Below are positions 53,661 to 63,105 of a stretch of DNA of 64,000 nucleotides, piece by piece (position 1 is the first letter of the stretch; every line of letters starts with the position of its first letter). Both the position numbers and the translations under genes were made by a program. Source of the stretch: Hexactinellida sp. DTS-2022 (lineage: Eukaryota; Porifera; Hexactinellida); the NCBI GenBank assembly GCA_028753945.1, contig JAPNXP010000001.1:17350501-17414500 (forward strand), in the 5' to 3' direction. The notes under the pieces were generated by a model, which did not search any database, was not told the DNA's origin, and saw only the letters and a list, made by a program, of their open reading frames with translations.

Positions 53661-54457
53661 ATTGTATATGATTGCATTTTCCGCATGGTCTATAGATGGA
53701 GTTTATTCACAGAAATTTTCATCCCGAAATTCCAAATACTTTAGGAAATATACCACCTTGCGCCACTTTGAGCCACTGACGTAATACAAAATTTGGTCGG
53801 GATTTCGTCACATTTTATAGCGGAATTATCTAATTTTTATTGCTAAATACTACATAACTTAAGATTAAACCACTGCATAATACTTAGTTAACATTGTTAT
53901 ATAACCACTATTTAAGATTCCTACTGAATGGAGTGTATATATATAGTTAAACTGTAATATAATATAAATAATCAATTATTTTTCTCCAAACTCCAAACCT
54001 ACACATGCCACCACCTGTTTTTAGAAAAATTCTTAAATGTATTTAGTAATTTTAGACTTCAGACATATAAATCATACATAGATCAAGGACTGCTAGCAGT
54101 TATGTTATTCACAATAAATAAAATTAATTGTTGTAAGTGTTTGAATCAGAAAAATGCAGAATAATCATTGAAATTTGATTAGTTTCAATTTGAAACATTA
54201 CTGAACAATATTGTGAATACTATTTCACATCTCCGTGCTAGCAGCTCTTTGTTAGCATACATAGATTATATCAAAATGGTAAACAACTATTAATCATCAA
54301 TAAATTTTTTTTAATTTGGGTGGTTAAAAAATCATCGGGTATAGGAATTTAATATTACGCAATATGGAACTATAATCAATCACTTGAGTGAATATTATTC
54401 GAATTCAATTCTGATTGCGGATTTATTAGCAGTATAGATAGGGCTAAAACTGATATA
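53661..54457. other. Intergenic, no gene seen
   Basis: AT-rich sequence with no supported gene or bounded repeat. Confidence 0.4.
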
Positions 54458-54534
54458 TGTTTGGATTTGATAGGGACATTATTAGTGAAGGTGTGGGTCG
54501 AGCCTTAATCACGGATAATTCGCACCCTCTAAGA

Positions 54535-54668
54535 CAGCGATTCCCAACCTTTTTCAACCGTGGACCCCCTATAGTAAATATTAGACATTCTGTGGACCCC
54601 CTCTCATTGTCCGTAATACATCCTGTGGACCCCCAAGGGGTCCATGGACCCCAGGTTGGGAACCACTG
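54535..54668. mobile_element. hAT MITE with 8-bp TSD CTCTAAGA
   Basis: Perfect TSD at 54,527-54,534 and 54,669-54,676. Ends CAGCGATTCCCAACCTTTTT and CCAGGTTGGGAACCACTG, the CAGTGGTTCCCAACCT type common among animal hAT MITEs. The interior is GTGGACCCC-rich. Confidence 0.92.
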
Positions 54669-54997
54669 CTCTAAGAGATAAAAATCTGAAAATTTAATAG
54701 AACATGTACATTTATGAAGCGAACATGTTGATCACACCAGATTATTAATGAAAATGCTTATATAGAGCTGAGCTTTGTAGAGTTCAGATTTTTTCCCATA
54801 CTAAAAGCCCAGGATTACTTTCTAAAGGTCAATTTCAAAGTTAAGGGAAAACTGACCTTTCTCAGTGCCTGAATACACATACTGAAAAACTGAACTCTAT
54901 TAGAGCTGAGCTCTATATAAGCAATTTCATTATTAATATGCTTACTCGTTATCGAATGATGACGTAATTATTCAAATTTCATTATTAAATTTGACTA

Positions 54998-55181
54998 CAG
55001 TCGACTCCGCTTAATAGTGCCACCTCGGGACCAGGTTGTTTTGACCCGATTAAGCGGAGAAACCGATTAACCGAAAATATTGTAAGCCAAACTTCAATTC
55101 TGTCCTATAAATCCTGTAAAAATTTGAACGATTAAGCGGAGAAACCGATTAACCGGTGGCTCTTTTAAGCGGAGTTGACTG
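54998..55181. mobile_element. pogo/Tigger-like MITE at TA site
   Basis: Left CAGTCGACTCCGCTTAATAG, right CTTTTAAGCGGAGTTGACTG, internal GCGGAGAAACCGATTAACCG twice. TA flanks. Confidence 0.8.
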
Positions 55182-55398
55182 TATTAGGCCTATTAATGAT
55201 AGAACTAGCGCGATTCGCTTGCTAGGTCGTTTCGCGGCAGAACACAAGCACACATCAACCGCTTTGCGGTTGGTGTGTGGTTTATAGTTCGGACATTAAT
55301 TATATAGCATAAATAGGCATAAGTTAGCCAAATTAAATAATGTGAAATTTTAATAATTACGTCATAGTAAGCATATTAATAATCTGGTGTGATCAACA

Positions 55399-55583
55399 CA
55401 AGGTTTCATCCAGGCGTATGCAGCGCGCCTGGAGGCGCGTGAATTTGGAAGGAAACATTTCTAGGCGCGCGAAAATCGATAGATGCTTCCATAGACGTAA
55501 TCCAAAATGAGTAATTTAGGCGTGTGCGAGCGAGCTCAAACTAAATCTAGGCGCGCGGGAAATTATGTCTGGATGAAAGCCTG
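55399..55583. mobile_element. hAT-like MITE with 8-bp TSD GATCAACA
   Basis: Perfect TSD at 55,391-55,398 and 55,584-55,591. Ends CAAGGTTTCATCCAGGCG and GTCTGGATGAAAGCCTG. The interior has several GGCGCGC/GCGCGCC words. Confidence 0.88.
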
Positions 55584-55720
55584 GATCAACATGTTCGCTT
55601 TATAAATGTACATGTTCTATTAAATTTTCAGATTTTTATCTCTTAGAGAGTGCGAATTATGCGTGATTAAGTGACTTCTCACGCTTCTCAAAATGTGAGA
55701 ATTAAGTAATAACTTGGCGA

Positions 55721-56040
55721 GAGGATACATAAAGGTTTGTGTTTTAATAGTGTAGATAGATATGTGGTTGTGTACTGCCGCGAAGCGCCTAGTTTAAATT
55801 AATTTGTTTGCCCATTTTTGTAAACAATGACAATAATATGTATATTATAAATTAGTAAATGAAAAATTCGTGTTTTAAAAGATTCAATTTTGATATTAGA
55901 TGGGAGGATACTCTATGAACCACTTTAATTGAGTTCATAACCCTGGCATAGTGATAAGCATCCATGTAACTTACCACCTCTTTTGGGTGCATCTTGTTCA
56001 AGAGGAGCACAAGGGGGAGAAGAGCCCTCAGTGGCTAAAC
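55721..56040. other. Intergenic; possible 3' exon of the proline-rich gene
   Basis: On the minus strand a TTTAG acceptor-like site follows the frame's stop region, and an open stretch (EGSSPPCAPLEQDAPKR) leads to a good donor, GGTG/GTAAGT, near 55,975. It may be an alternative exon of the gene at 56,041-58,275. Not proven. Confidence 0.3.
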
Positions 56041-58275
56041 TTATACTTCTGGAAGAGCTCCCAGATATGGCATTGGTAGTGGTGGTAGAGGGCCACTAGG
56101 TAAAGGTGGCATTGGTGGTGGTGCTAGAGGGCTCTTTGGTAAAGGTGGCATAAGTGGAGCTGGTAGAACCCCATTTGATAGAAGTGCCATAGGTGGAGGT
56201 GCTAGAGCCCCATTTGATAGAAGTGGCATTGGTGGAGGTGCTAGAGCCCCATTTGATAGAAGTGGCATTGGTGGAGGTGCTAGAGCCCCATTTGATAGAA
56301 GTGGCATTGGTGGAGGTGCTAGAGCCCCACTAGATAAAAGTGGCATTGGTGGAGGTGCTAGAGCCCCATTTGATAGAAGTGGCATTGGTGGAGGTGCTAG
56401 AGCCCCACTAGATAAAAGTGGCATTGGTGGAGGTGCTAGAGCCCCATTTGATAGAAGTGGCATTGGTGGAGGTAGAGCACCACTTGGTCGAGGTACCATT
56501 GGTGGTGGTGGTAGAGCCCCACTAGTTAGAGGTGGCATTGGTGGAGGTGGTAGAGCACCACTAGTTAGAAGTGGCATTTGTGGAACTGGTAGATCTCCAC
56601 TTAATATATGTGGCATTGGTAGTGGTAGAGGTGGCATTGGTAGTGGTAGAGCCCCGCTAGGGAGATATGACATTGGTGGAACTTGTAGATCCCAATTTGG
56701 TACAGATGACATTGGTGGTGCTAGAGCCCCACTTGATATGTGTGGCATTGGTAGTTGTAGAGGTGGCATTGGTGGTGGTAGAACTCCACTTGGTACATAT
56801 GACATTGGTAGTGATAGAGCCCCGCTATGTAGAGGTGGAATTGGTGGTCTTAGAGCTCCACTTGATAGATATGGCATTTGTGGAGCTGGTAGAACTTCAC
56901 TTGATAATAGATATGGCATTTGTGGAGCTGGTATATCCCCACTTGATAGGTATGGCATTTGTGGAGCTGGTAGAACTCCACTTGATAGGTATGGCATTTG
57001 TGGAGCTGGTATAGCCCCACTTGATAGGTATGGCATTTGTGGAGCTGGTATAGCCCCACTTGATAGGTATGGCATTTGTGGAGCTGGTATATCCCCACTT
57101 GATAGGTATGGCATTTGTGGAGCTGGTAGATCCCCACTTGATAAGTATGGAATTTGTGGAGCTGGTATAGCCCCACTTGATAGGTATGGAATTTGTGGAG
57201 CTGGTAGATCCCCACTTGATAAGTATGGAATTTGTGGAGCTGGTATAGCCCCACTTGATAGGTATGGAATTTGTGGAGCTGGTATATCCCCACTTGATAG
57301 GTATGGCATTTGTGGAGCTGGTAGATCCCCACTTGATAGGTATGGCATTTGTGGAGCTGGTAGATCCCCACTTGATAAGTATGGAATTTGTGGAGCTGGT
57401 ATAGCCCCACTTGATAGGTATGGAATTTGTGGAGCTGGTATAGCCCCACTTGATAGGTATGGAATTTGTGGAGCTGGTAGAACCCCACTTGATAGGTATG
57501 GCATTTGTGGAGCTGGTATAGCCCCACTTGATAGGTATGGCATTTGTGGAGCTGGTAGAACCCCACTTGATAGGTATGGCATTTGTGGAGCTGGTAGATC
57601 CCCACTTGATAAGTATGGAATTTGTGGAGCTGGTATAGCCCCACTTGATAGGTATGGAATTTGTGGAGCTGGTATAGCCCCACTTGATAGGTATGGAATT
57701 TGTGGAGCTGGTATAGCCCCACTTGATAGGTATGGCATTTGTGGAGCTGGTAGAACCCCACTTGATAGGTATGGCATTTGTGGAGCTGGTAGAACCCCAC
57801 TTGATAGGTATGGCATTTGTAGTGGTATATCCCTACTTAGTAGAGGTGGAATTGGTGGTGGTAGAACTCCACTTGGTAGAGGTAGCATTGGCATAATTGG
57901 TAGAGCTTCCAGAAATGGCATCTGCGGAGGAGCTCCCATAAGTGGAATCGGCATCATAGGTGGAGATGGTAGAGACTCAATTGGTAGAAGTGGCATTTCC
58001 ATCGTTGATTGAAGAGATTCTACCCGCTCGCCGTCACAGTTATCATCACACTCATCGTTAATTTGTGAGATTTTTATCGAAGAATTCCTAGTTTCCAGTA
58101 TATTCACAAGAGACTCTTCTAGATTTAATTTTTCCTTAGTTTCAACGTGATTTAATTCTAAACCCGAACTATCATCATAAATCTGTTTAGAGTACTCAAT
58201 TTCTTCAGATTCAACTCCTTCCACATTCAGAATATCTCCCTCGGACTTTAGCATCGGTTCATCTAACGATGACAA
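56041..58275 (-). CDS. Proline-rich protein built on a 13-residue coding minisatellite
   Basis: Open for 744 codons; the first codon in the frame is TTG, and the first ATG is at 58,254 (MLKSEGDILN), unless an upstream exon joins at the frame's start. The N-terminal 100 residues are acidic (VEGVESEEIEYSK, NDECDDNCDGE). The rest is proline-rich and repetitive: about two dozen 39-bp units encode QMPYLSSGALPAP variants (M/I, V/A/D, L/I at fixed spots), then looser PPPMPLLSNGALA units of the same length. There is no signal peptide or known domain. Poly-Pro segments of this kind can bind SH3, WW or profilin, or form structural/coat material; no specific role can be read. The repeat keeps both opposite-strand frames open too, but composition and the unique N-terminus favour this one. 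Confidence 0.6.
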   Translation of the reverse strand: MSSLDEPMLKSEGDILNVEGVESEEIEYSKQIYDDSSGLELNHVETKEKLNLEESLVNILETRNSSIKISQINDECDDNCDGERVESLQSTMEMPLLPIESLPSPPMMPIPLMGAPPQMPFLEALPIMPMLPLPSGVLPPPIPPLLSRDIPLQMPYLSSGVLPAPQMPYLSSGVLPAPQMPYLSSGAIPAPQIPYLSSGAIPAPQIPYLSSGAIPAPQIPYLSSGDLPAPQMPYLSSGVLPAPQMPYLSSGAIPAPQMPYLSSGVLPAPQIPYLSSGAIPAPQIPYLSSGAIPAPQIPYLSSGDLPAPQMPYLSSGDLPAPQMPYLSSGDIPAPQIPYLSSGAIPAPQIPYLSSGDLPAPQIPYLSSGAIPAPQIPYLSSGDLPAPQMPYLSSGDIPAPQMPYLSSGAIPAPQMPYLSSGAIPAPQMPYLSSGVLPAPQMPYLSSGDIPAPQMPYLLSSEVLPAPQMPYLSSGALRPPIPPLHSGALSLPMSYVPSGVLPPPMPPLQLPMPHISSGALAPPMSSVPNWDLQVPPMSYLPSGALPLPMPPLPLPMPHILSGDLPVPQMPLLTSGALPPPPMPPLTSGALPPPPMVPRPSGALPPPMPLLSNGALAPPPMPLLSSGALAPPPMPLLSNGALAPPPMPLLSSGALAPPPMPLLSNGALAPPPMPLLSNGALAPPPMPLLSNGALAPPPMALLSNGVLPAPLMPPLPKSPLAPPPMPPLPSGPLPPLPMPYLGALPEV
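56850..57810. repeat. 39-bp minisatellite array
   Basis: About 24 units of the type GGTATGGCATTTGTGGAGCT then GGTATAGCCCCACTTGATA, nearly identical, with a few alternating variants (GGCATT/GGAATT; ATAGCC/AGATCC/AGAACC). Unit length is a multiple of three with no stop in several frames. Confidence 0.92.
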
Positions 58276-58682
58276 ATACTTAAACGTAATATTTGAACTG
58301 ACTAAGGGAAGTTAAGAACTGATATAACTAATATAAACAATGAGCGAATGCTAAAATTTTGGATGAGAATAATGAAGAATCGATCAAAATATTGAACTAA
58401 CATTTGATCTTGAGGAGAAAGCAAGGAAAAGAGAAGTAGTATTCTAATGAATGCAACTGTTTGTGAAATACGGCTATTCAAAATAGGATACATAATCGTT
58501 TGATTTTCGATATTATTGAAATTAATAATGAGAATCAAGTGGTGGATATTATGATATTTAAAACGAAAGATAAGATTGAGAATAATATGAGTCGCTTCTC
58601 AATTGGATGTTTAGTTGTTTAAGCTAGCTTAACATTTAGAAATGACAATGGAAATAAAGTATATTATGATTAATTAATTTTT
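58276..58682. other. Intergenic, no gene seen
   Basis: AT-rich sequence upstream of the proline-rich gene; may hold its first exon or promoter, not identified. Confidence 0.35.
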
Positions 58683-58824
58683 CGGTCACTGGAAAATTTG
58701 GCCCCGAAAAATGTTCCCGGTGACCAATAATCCATGGAAAAATGGTTCTAGGACCATTTCCACGTAAAATTTGGTCCCCTTGGGCCCCTGACCAATTTTT
58801 CTGGGATCAATTTTCCAGTGACCG
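58683..58824. mobile_element. MITE with TIR CGGTCACTGGAAAATT
   Basis: Left CGGTCACTGGAAAATTTGG, right AATTTTCCAGTGACCG; internal GGTCCCC/CCATGG words fold on themselves. No clear TSD. Confidence 0.65.
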
Positions 58825-58928
58825 GCCTTTTCAGGTACTGGTACACGTCTTCTATCGGATCTTTCTTCCGTCAAATTGATTTTAATTAATTATTGAATAA
58901 TTAAATAAACATAAACCTCAGAGGAACC

Positions 58929-59715
58929 ATGGCCTACTTAATATACGGCTATATATGTCGCCGAGAAGGCCATAAAACAAAGAGGCCAGTTTCTAATTTT
59001 AATTCTAGGATAAACTATGCCTCCTATTGTTGTTATTTGGGTTGTATATGGGGTAATCAACCATTGCGAGTCCATTAGAACCACTTTTGAGAATCTCAGA
59101 TTTGTGGTTAGGCTATTTAGGAGCCATTCAATGATGACACCACAAATGTACAAAAATATACAATTCGAGTCTAAAGAACCACAAGAAAATGAAATAATTA
59201 GCTAATATACTTAGAATACATTTTCCGAATATATAATGAGAATGAATATTTATAAACCAGCAATTATATACGGTTTATGGACGAAAATAGTAAGTTGTAA
59301 TTCGGATAATACTTGTATTTTAGCATGTGGTTGCTTTATAATTTAATTTTTTTTTATAATGTCGCCATTTAGTGATTTAGTAGCCTTTGGGGTATGAAAT
59401 ATATATCCCTATTTTAGTATTCCTATTATAAAATTATTAGAAAGTAGTTAGTAACTGAAATTTATGATATTTGAAAAAATTTTCATTTTACCAAAATTGT
59501 TACCGTCATCATTAAATGGCGCCTAAATAGCTTAACCACAAATCTGAGATTCTCAAAAGTGGTTCTAATGGACTCGCAATGGTTGATTACCCCATATACA
59601 ACCCAAATAACAACAATAGGAGGCATAGTTTATCCTAGAATTAAAATTAGAAACTGGCCTCTTTGTTTTATGGCCTTCTCGGCGACATATATAGCCGTAT
59701 ATTAAGTAGGCCATG
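58929..59715. mobile_element. Foldback element with ~215-bp arms
   Basis: 58,929-59,140 and about 59,500-59,715 are near-perfect inverted copies (GGCCTACTTAATATACGG at the outer ends; CAAATCTGAGATTCTCAAAA near the inner ends). The loop of about 360 bp is AT-rich and non-coding. Confidence 0.85.
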
Positions 59716-59880
59716 AGTAGACCCTATGTATGCTTTTTTTGAGGTACTTTTGAAACCTGAGTAGTCCTCTGTTTTTTTTATTGCTAATGAAAACAAATAA
59801 GTCTGACAGATTGGGGGGGGGTCCTAGGACCCTCAGGACCCCCCCTCCCTACGCCACTGGACCAAGCCGAGACACTAAGA
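59716..59880. repeat. G-run hairpin and solitary hAT-like end
   Basis: GGGGGGGGGGTCCTAGGACC followed by CAGGACCCCCCC forms a hairpin near 59,812-59,848. It is followed by CTACGCCACTG, a hAT-style right end whose partner was not found. Confidence 0.4.
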
Positions 59881-60219
59881 GCATTAATTAAGGAGAAACT
59901 TCTTTTGGCCACGAATGAAACACGAAATCCAGGCGTTTTTGCCGCGGTTGTATCTTTTGCCAGAAAGTAAAAAGGAAAGTAATCGGTCGCGAACCTATAC
60001 AGTCAACGTCGATTGGGATGGGAAGGCCTACCTGGCGAAGCAATTGTAATGGATATCGAAACTTTAGCATGGTCCGATATCCCAGACAATGGTTATAGAT
60101 ACGTGCTATTAATTGTAGACCTGTATACTCGGTATGTAGAATTACAACCGCTCAAAGATCAAGAAACGGAGACCGTGCGTAGGGCCTTCCAGCAAGCTTG
60201 GGACTGTCACGAAAATTAA
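59881..60219 (+). pseudogene. LTR-retrotransposon integrase fragment
   Basis: From about 60,049 the plus strand reads as the start of an integrase catalytic core: a first Asp in VMDIE, then the GYRYVLLIVDLYTRYVEL block. The frame runs out at 60,219 and no LTR, GAG or RT is near. Upstream (59,881-60,010) is interrupted by stops. A short dead fragment, probably Ty3/gypsy-like. Confidence 0.6.
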
Positions 60220-60947
60220 CGAAATATTTGATTCGTGTTGTTTTTGGTACGACCAATCCAAAAACAACACGGAAAATATTTGTGGCAGAGCCATTAAACA
60301 ATCTTACTATATAGATGGATGCAATATGTGACTAATTATAGGAATAGTGTAATTATCATATTCCACTGTAACCATAGAACCACATACGCATGTCATAGGT
60401 TGTGACACATTCCACAACTCTAATTCAGTTGCTAACAAGGAATATTATTATGCACGTAGTTTAATACAGAGAATTCTACATGGTAATACCTTAGCAGCAA
60501 TTATGTGTATCAAACTGTGTGTGCTATTAGACTTATAGGCTATAAGCATAGACTCCTTTAGATAAGGACTGGAACGTCGCGATCTCGGGGTTTTAACTTG
60601 AGTCTGAGAGGCTCCAATTTTAAAATTGAAAAAGCATTAGGTTTCCGGTTTCCAAAAATGATTTTTGGCATATAGGGGTAACTTTAGGCACCCGCCAACA
60701 AGTTGAGGTTTCCACTCAAAATTTCTCACACCTCGACAAGTTATGACGTCATTGTCACATTTCGAGAACTGTGAAAATTCACTTCATTGCACATAATTCG
60801 CGCCATCTAAGAATAACTTATAAAAATCTCAAAAATTAATAGAATATGCACATTAATGATGCGAACACGTTGGTCACACCAGATTGCCATCATGTGCTAA
60901 TGAGTTAGCACATACAGTGTATGTTATGAAAACACTACTAGTATGAC
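60220..60947. repeat. Intergenic with dispersed repeat (60,600-60,930)
   Basis: CCGCCAACAAGTTGAGGTTT and AGTTATGACGTCATTGTCAC match 22,960-23,030. Then AATAGAATATGCACATTAAT and ACACGTTGGTCACACCAGAT match the arm of the 54.5-kb foldback. No gene seen. Confidence 0.45.
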
Positions 60948-61249
60948 TACTGCCGGATTTACCATTAGGCTAAGTAGGCTATAGCCTTAGGGCCACACCA
61001 GGTGACGGACACTTATGAAGTGTCGCTCTTTGAGATTGAAAAGCTTAAAATTTCTTCTATATACGTATTTAAAATATATTTGTCATATTCGAAACTAAAC
61101 AAAATATTAACAGAGACCCCTGCACTATACAATATGGCATTTTTTAGTTTGTTAAACAATTGAATTTGGGGACTCGAACAATGTCAGTCATGTTTCGGGC
61201 CACTTGTGTGGTTCAGCCTTTGGGCCACGCAAGGGTAAATCAGGCCCTG
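60948..61249. mobile_element. hAT MITE, TSD 7/8, same family as 1684-3163
   Basis: Left TACTGCCGGATTTACC, right GGTAAATCAGGCCCTG. Flanks AGTATGAC (60,940-47) and AGTATGAG (61,250-57). The CGGATTTACC terminus and adjoining TAGGCTAAG/GGCCAC words link it to the element at 1684. Confidence 0.78.
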
Positions 61250-61254
61250 AGTAT

Positions 61255-61480
61255 GAGATTGTAGCCTGTGGTCCCAACGCATAGATGCTATGAGAGTGGT
61301 ATCCTCACATATCAGGACTCATCAGGAGGGCAACCTTGACAACCATGGTATGCCGTAGATACCATGTTACCTATACCGTACTGTCCGTGTGTCCCTCCAC
61401 ACGAGACGAGTCGTATGCCAGACTCAGTCTTCATGCTGGGAGAGGCTTCATACCACCGCACTAGCCAGGTAGCCATAGCT
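61255..61480 (+). repeat. SINE-like GC-rich repeat, copy 5
   Basis: ACTCATCAGGAGGGCAACC at 61,317 with related but diverged flanks; starts right after the hAT MITE's target duplication. Confidence 0.45.
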
Positions 61481-61544
61481 GTATATATTGTGGTTATGTA
61501 TGCATGTCATGGTTGACTCCAGGGATTGTAGCGCTACTGACACC

Positions 61545-61934
61545 CAGTGTTCCCTCTAAGCCTTTTGACCGGCCGGCTGGCCGGTCAAAACGCCAATTTA
61601 ATCACCCAGCAGCCGGTCAAATGGACTCTGCAGCCGCTTATAATGACTTCCAAAATGTCTTTTTCACCCCTCAAAATCGAAAGCAAGACCATTTACCGGG
61701 ATGGGGAATGGTTCCTATTTAATTTGAAGGTTGCGTGTCGTATGTCGGCATAGTAAAAGCACGCCTTTTACAGTTTTTAGCGTGAGAGCGTCATATACCC
61801 CCGTATTGTATTAATGTGTTGAAAAAGTGTCGTATTCTCCAGCCGTTTATTGTACTTTTTGAAATTTATCAGTCGATGAAGCTGGCACGAGGCCCGTCGA
61901 ATGAGACCCATAACTCGGCTTAGGGGGAACGCTG
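61545..61934. mobile_element. hAT MITE with 8-bp TSD CTGACACC
   Basis: Perfect TSD at 61,537-61,544 and 61,935-61,942. Ends CAGTGTTCCCTCTAAGCC and GGCTTAGGGGGAACGCTG. The interior starts with GACCGGCCGGCTGGCCGGTC, a strong hairpin. Confidence 0.9.
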
Positions 61935-62317
61935 CTGACACCTATGATAGTTCGGTTTGTACAAGGCCATGAATGGGCACTAGTGTATGGAGATGTGCAT
62001 GCTAACGGAGACTTTTGGATTATCCCTCTCTTGTCTGTATCCATAGTCACAACTGTTATTCCTATCGTAGGTCTGTTGACTCTCTCTAAAGTCGGTGTTT
62101 GCTTGCTGTTCCTGTTGACTGGCACCTCAGTAACGAGGATTTCAAGTATGACGACATATATTTCACCTCTCAGAATACCAGAGAGATATTCAAGCTGCTC
62201 CTGCTGTTCCTGTTGATAGTTAGTTAATACAAGCTGCTCGTCCGCACTCCGTAGGTTCTTACAACTTGCACTCGGGCCTTCGTCCATCGCTTGTATTCCA
62301 AACACATGCCTTTTCAA
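61847..62317 (-). CDS. Hypothetical frame truncated by the hAT MITE
   Basis: A 156-codon frame starting MKRHVFGIQAMDEG, with a Gln/Glu-rich patch (NYQQEQQEQLEYL). Its last ~30 codons are supplied by the hAT MITE; without the insertion the frame would run about a dozen codons into the left flank and stop. No family recognised. The moderately higher GC of 61,940-62,300 is the only other support. Confidence 0.3.
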   Translation of the reverse strand: MKRHVFGIQAMDEGPSASCKNLRSADEQLVLTNYQQEQQEQLEYLSGILRGEIYVVILEILVTEVPVNRNSKQTPTLERVNRPTIGITVVTMDTDKRGIIQKSPLACTSPYTSAHSWPCTNRTIIGVSSVPPKPSYGSHSTGLVPASSTDKFQKVQ

Positions 62318-62934
62318 AAATAATTCCGGTTGGATTTAATTAAATTCTGTGGAACCTGAAAGTAGGTTCGTAAAAGTTCGTAATTTTGAACGTAACTTTT
62401 CTAGACATCCGAAAATCGAGAGATACTACAAAAGTATCATTTCAAATTGAGTAATTTCGGCACATGGCTGAGCTCATACTGAATCTAGGTACGAAGAAAA
62501 ATTTGTCGGGTATGATGTAAAGAAACATTAAAGTATATCACAACATCACGTTTTTGCCATTTTGTAATACAAAAAATATAAAATTATACCTGTTCCGGGA
62601 ACAGATTCTTTGGAGGTACAATATTTCGTTGGTTGATTAATAGAGTTTAAGAAAGAAAATGCTATCGGCACAGCTTTAATTTTAGATTTTCTCTACAATA
62701 CAATTCGATACAATTTTTGTTGTATTGATTGGAGAGTTCGTAAATATTTCTACCAACCTAAACTAGTTTATTAATGTCAAATACACTTTGTAACTGATTA
62801 AATTATTGTAGCATTTACAAAACGAGTGTTTCAATGTATTTTTTTGGAATTAGATTTAATCGTTTGCCATCTCAAGGATCGTATATTCGAAAATGCATTC
62901 GTTGCATTTCGAATAATCGTTTCATCAAGTGCCA
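62318..62934. mobile_element. Intergenic with stem-loop M1 MITE copy (62,590-62,695)
   Basis: TTCTTTGGAGGTACAATATT and AAAATGCTATCGGCACAGCT then TTTAATTTTAGATTTT mark a diverged M1 copy. Nothing else supported. Confidence 0.45.
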
Positions 62935-63105
62935 TTTGGAAAAACGCTCCTAATCTTGGTCTGATATAATTTTTAAACACCTAAATTACAAATTAATGTT
63001 ACAGTTTAGTAGAGGATTCCCAATTTTCCCATTCCTAATTAAATCTTTTCCTAAATCATACTCCAATAGGAGCGTCTCGCGCTCCTGGATAATTCCCTGA
63101 TTTCA
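62935..63105 (+). mobile_element. Dispersed MITE-like repeat, copy 3 of 3
   Basis: ACGCTCCTAATCTTGGTCTG, CTAAATTACAAATTAATGTT and GGAGCGTCTCGCGCTCCTGG match 13,826-14,010 and 43,020-43,205. Confidence 0.6.

Larger units (their letters stand above)
54458..55720. mobile_element. Large foldback element with nested MITEs
   Basis: Left arm about 54,509-54,760 and right arm about 55,370-55,675 are inverted copies (for example AATTTAATAGAACATGTACA against TGTACATGTTCTATTAAATT). Each arm carries a different hAT MITE (54,535-54,668; 55,399-55,583). The loop has a further stem-loop (CTTATATAGAGCTGAGCT ... AGCTCTATATAAG, about 54,758-54,930), a pogo-like MITE (54,998-55,181) and a CCGCTTTGCGG hairpin near 55,260. 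Confidence 0.7.

Noticed and set aside
56850..57810. Regular repeats considered as a CRISPR array
   Set aside because: Direct 39-bp coding minisatellite without unique spacers, in a eukaryotic context.
56667..58012. Long open frames on the plus strand and in a second minus frame across the 39-bp array
   Set aside because: They are by-products of a stop-free repeat whose length is a multiple of three; they lack unique flanking sequence.
58302..58538. 78-codon hydrophobic minus frame upstream of the proline-rich gene
   Set aside because: AT-driven composition (I, L, F, N) and no join to the downstream frame that keeps phase with a clear splice site.
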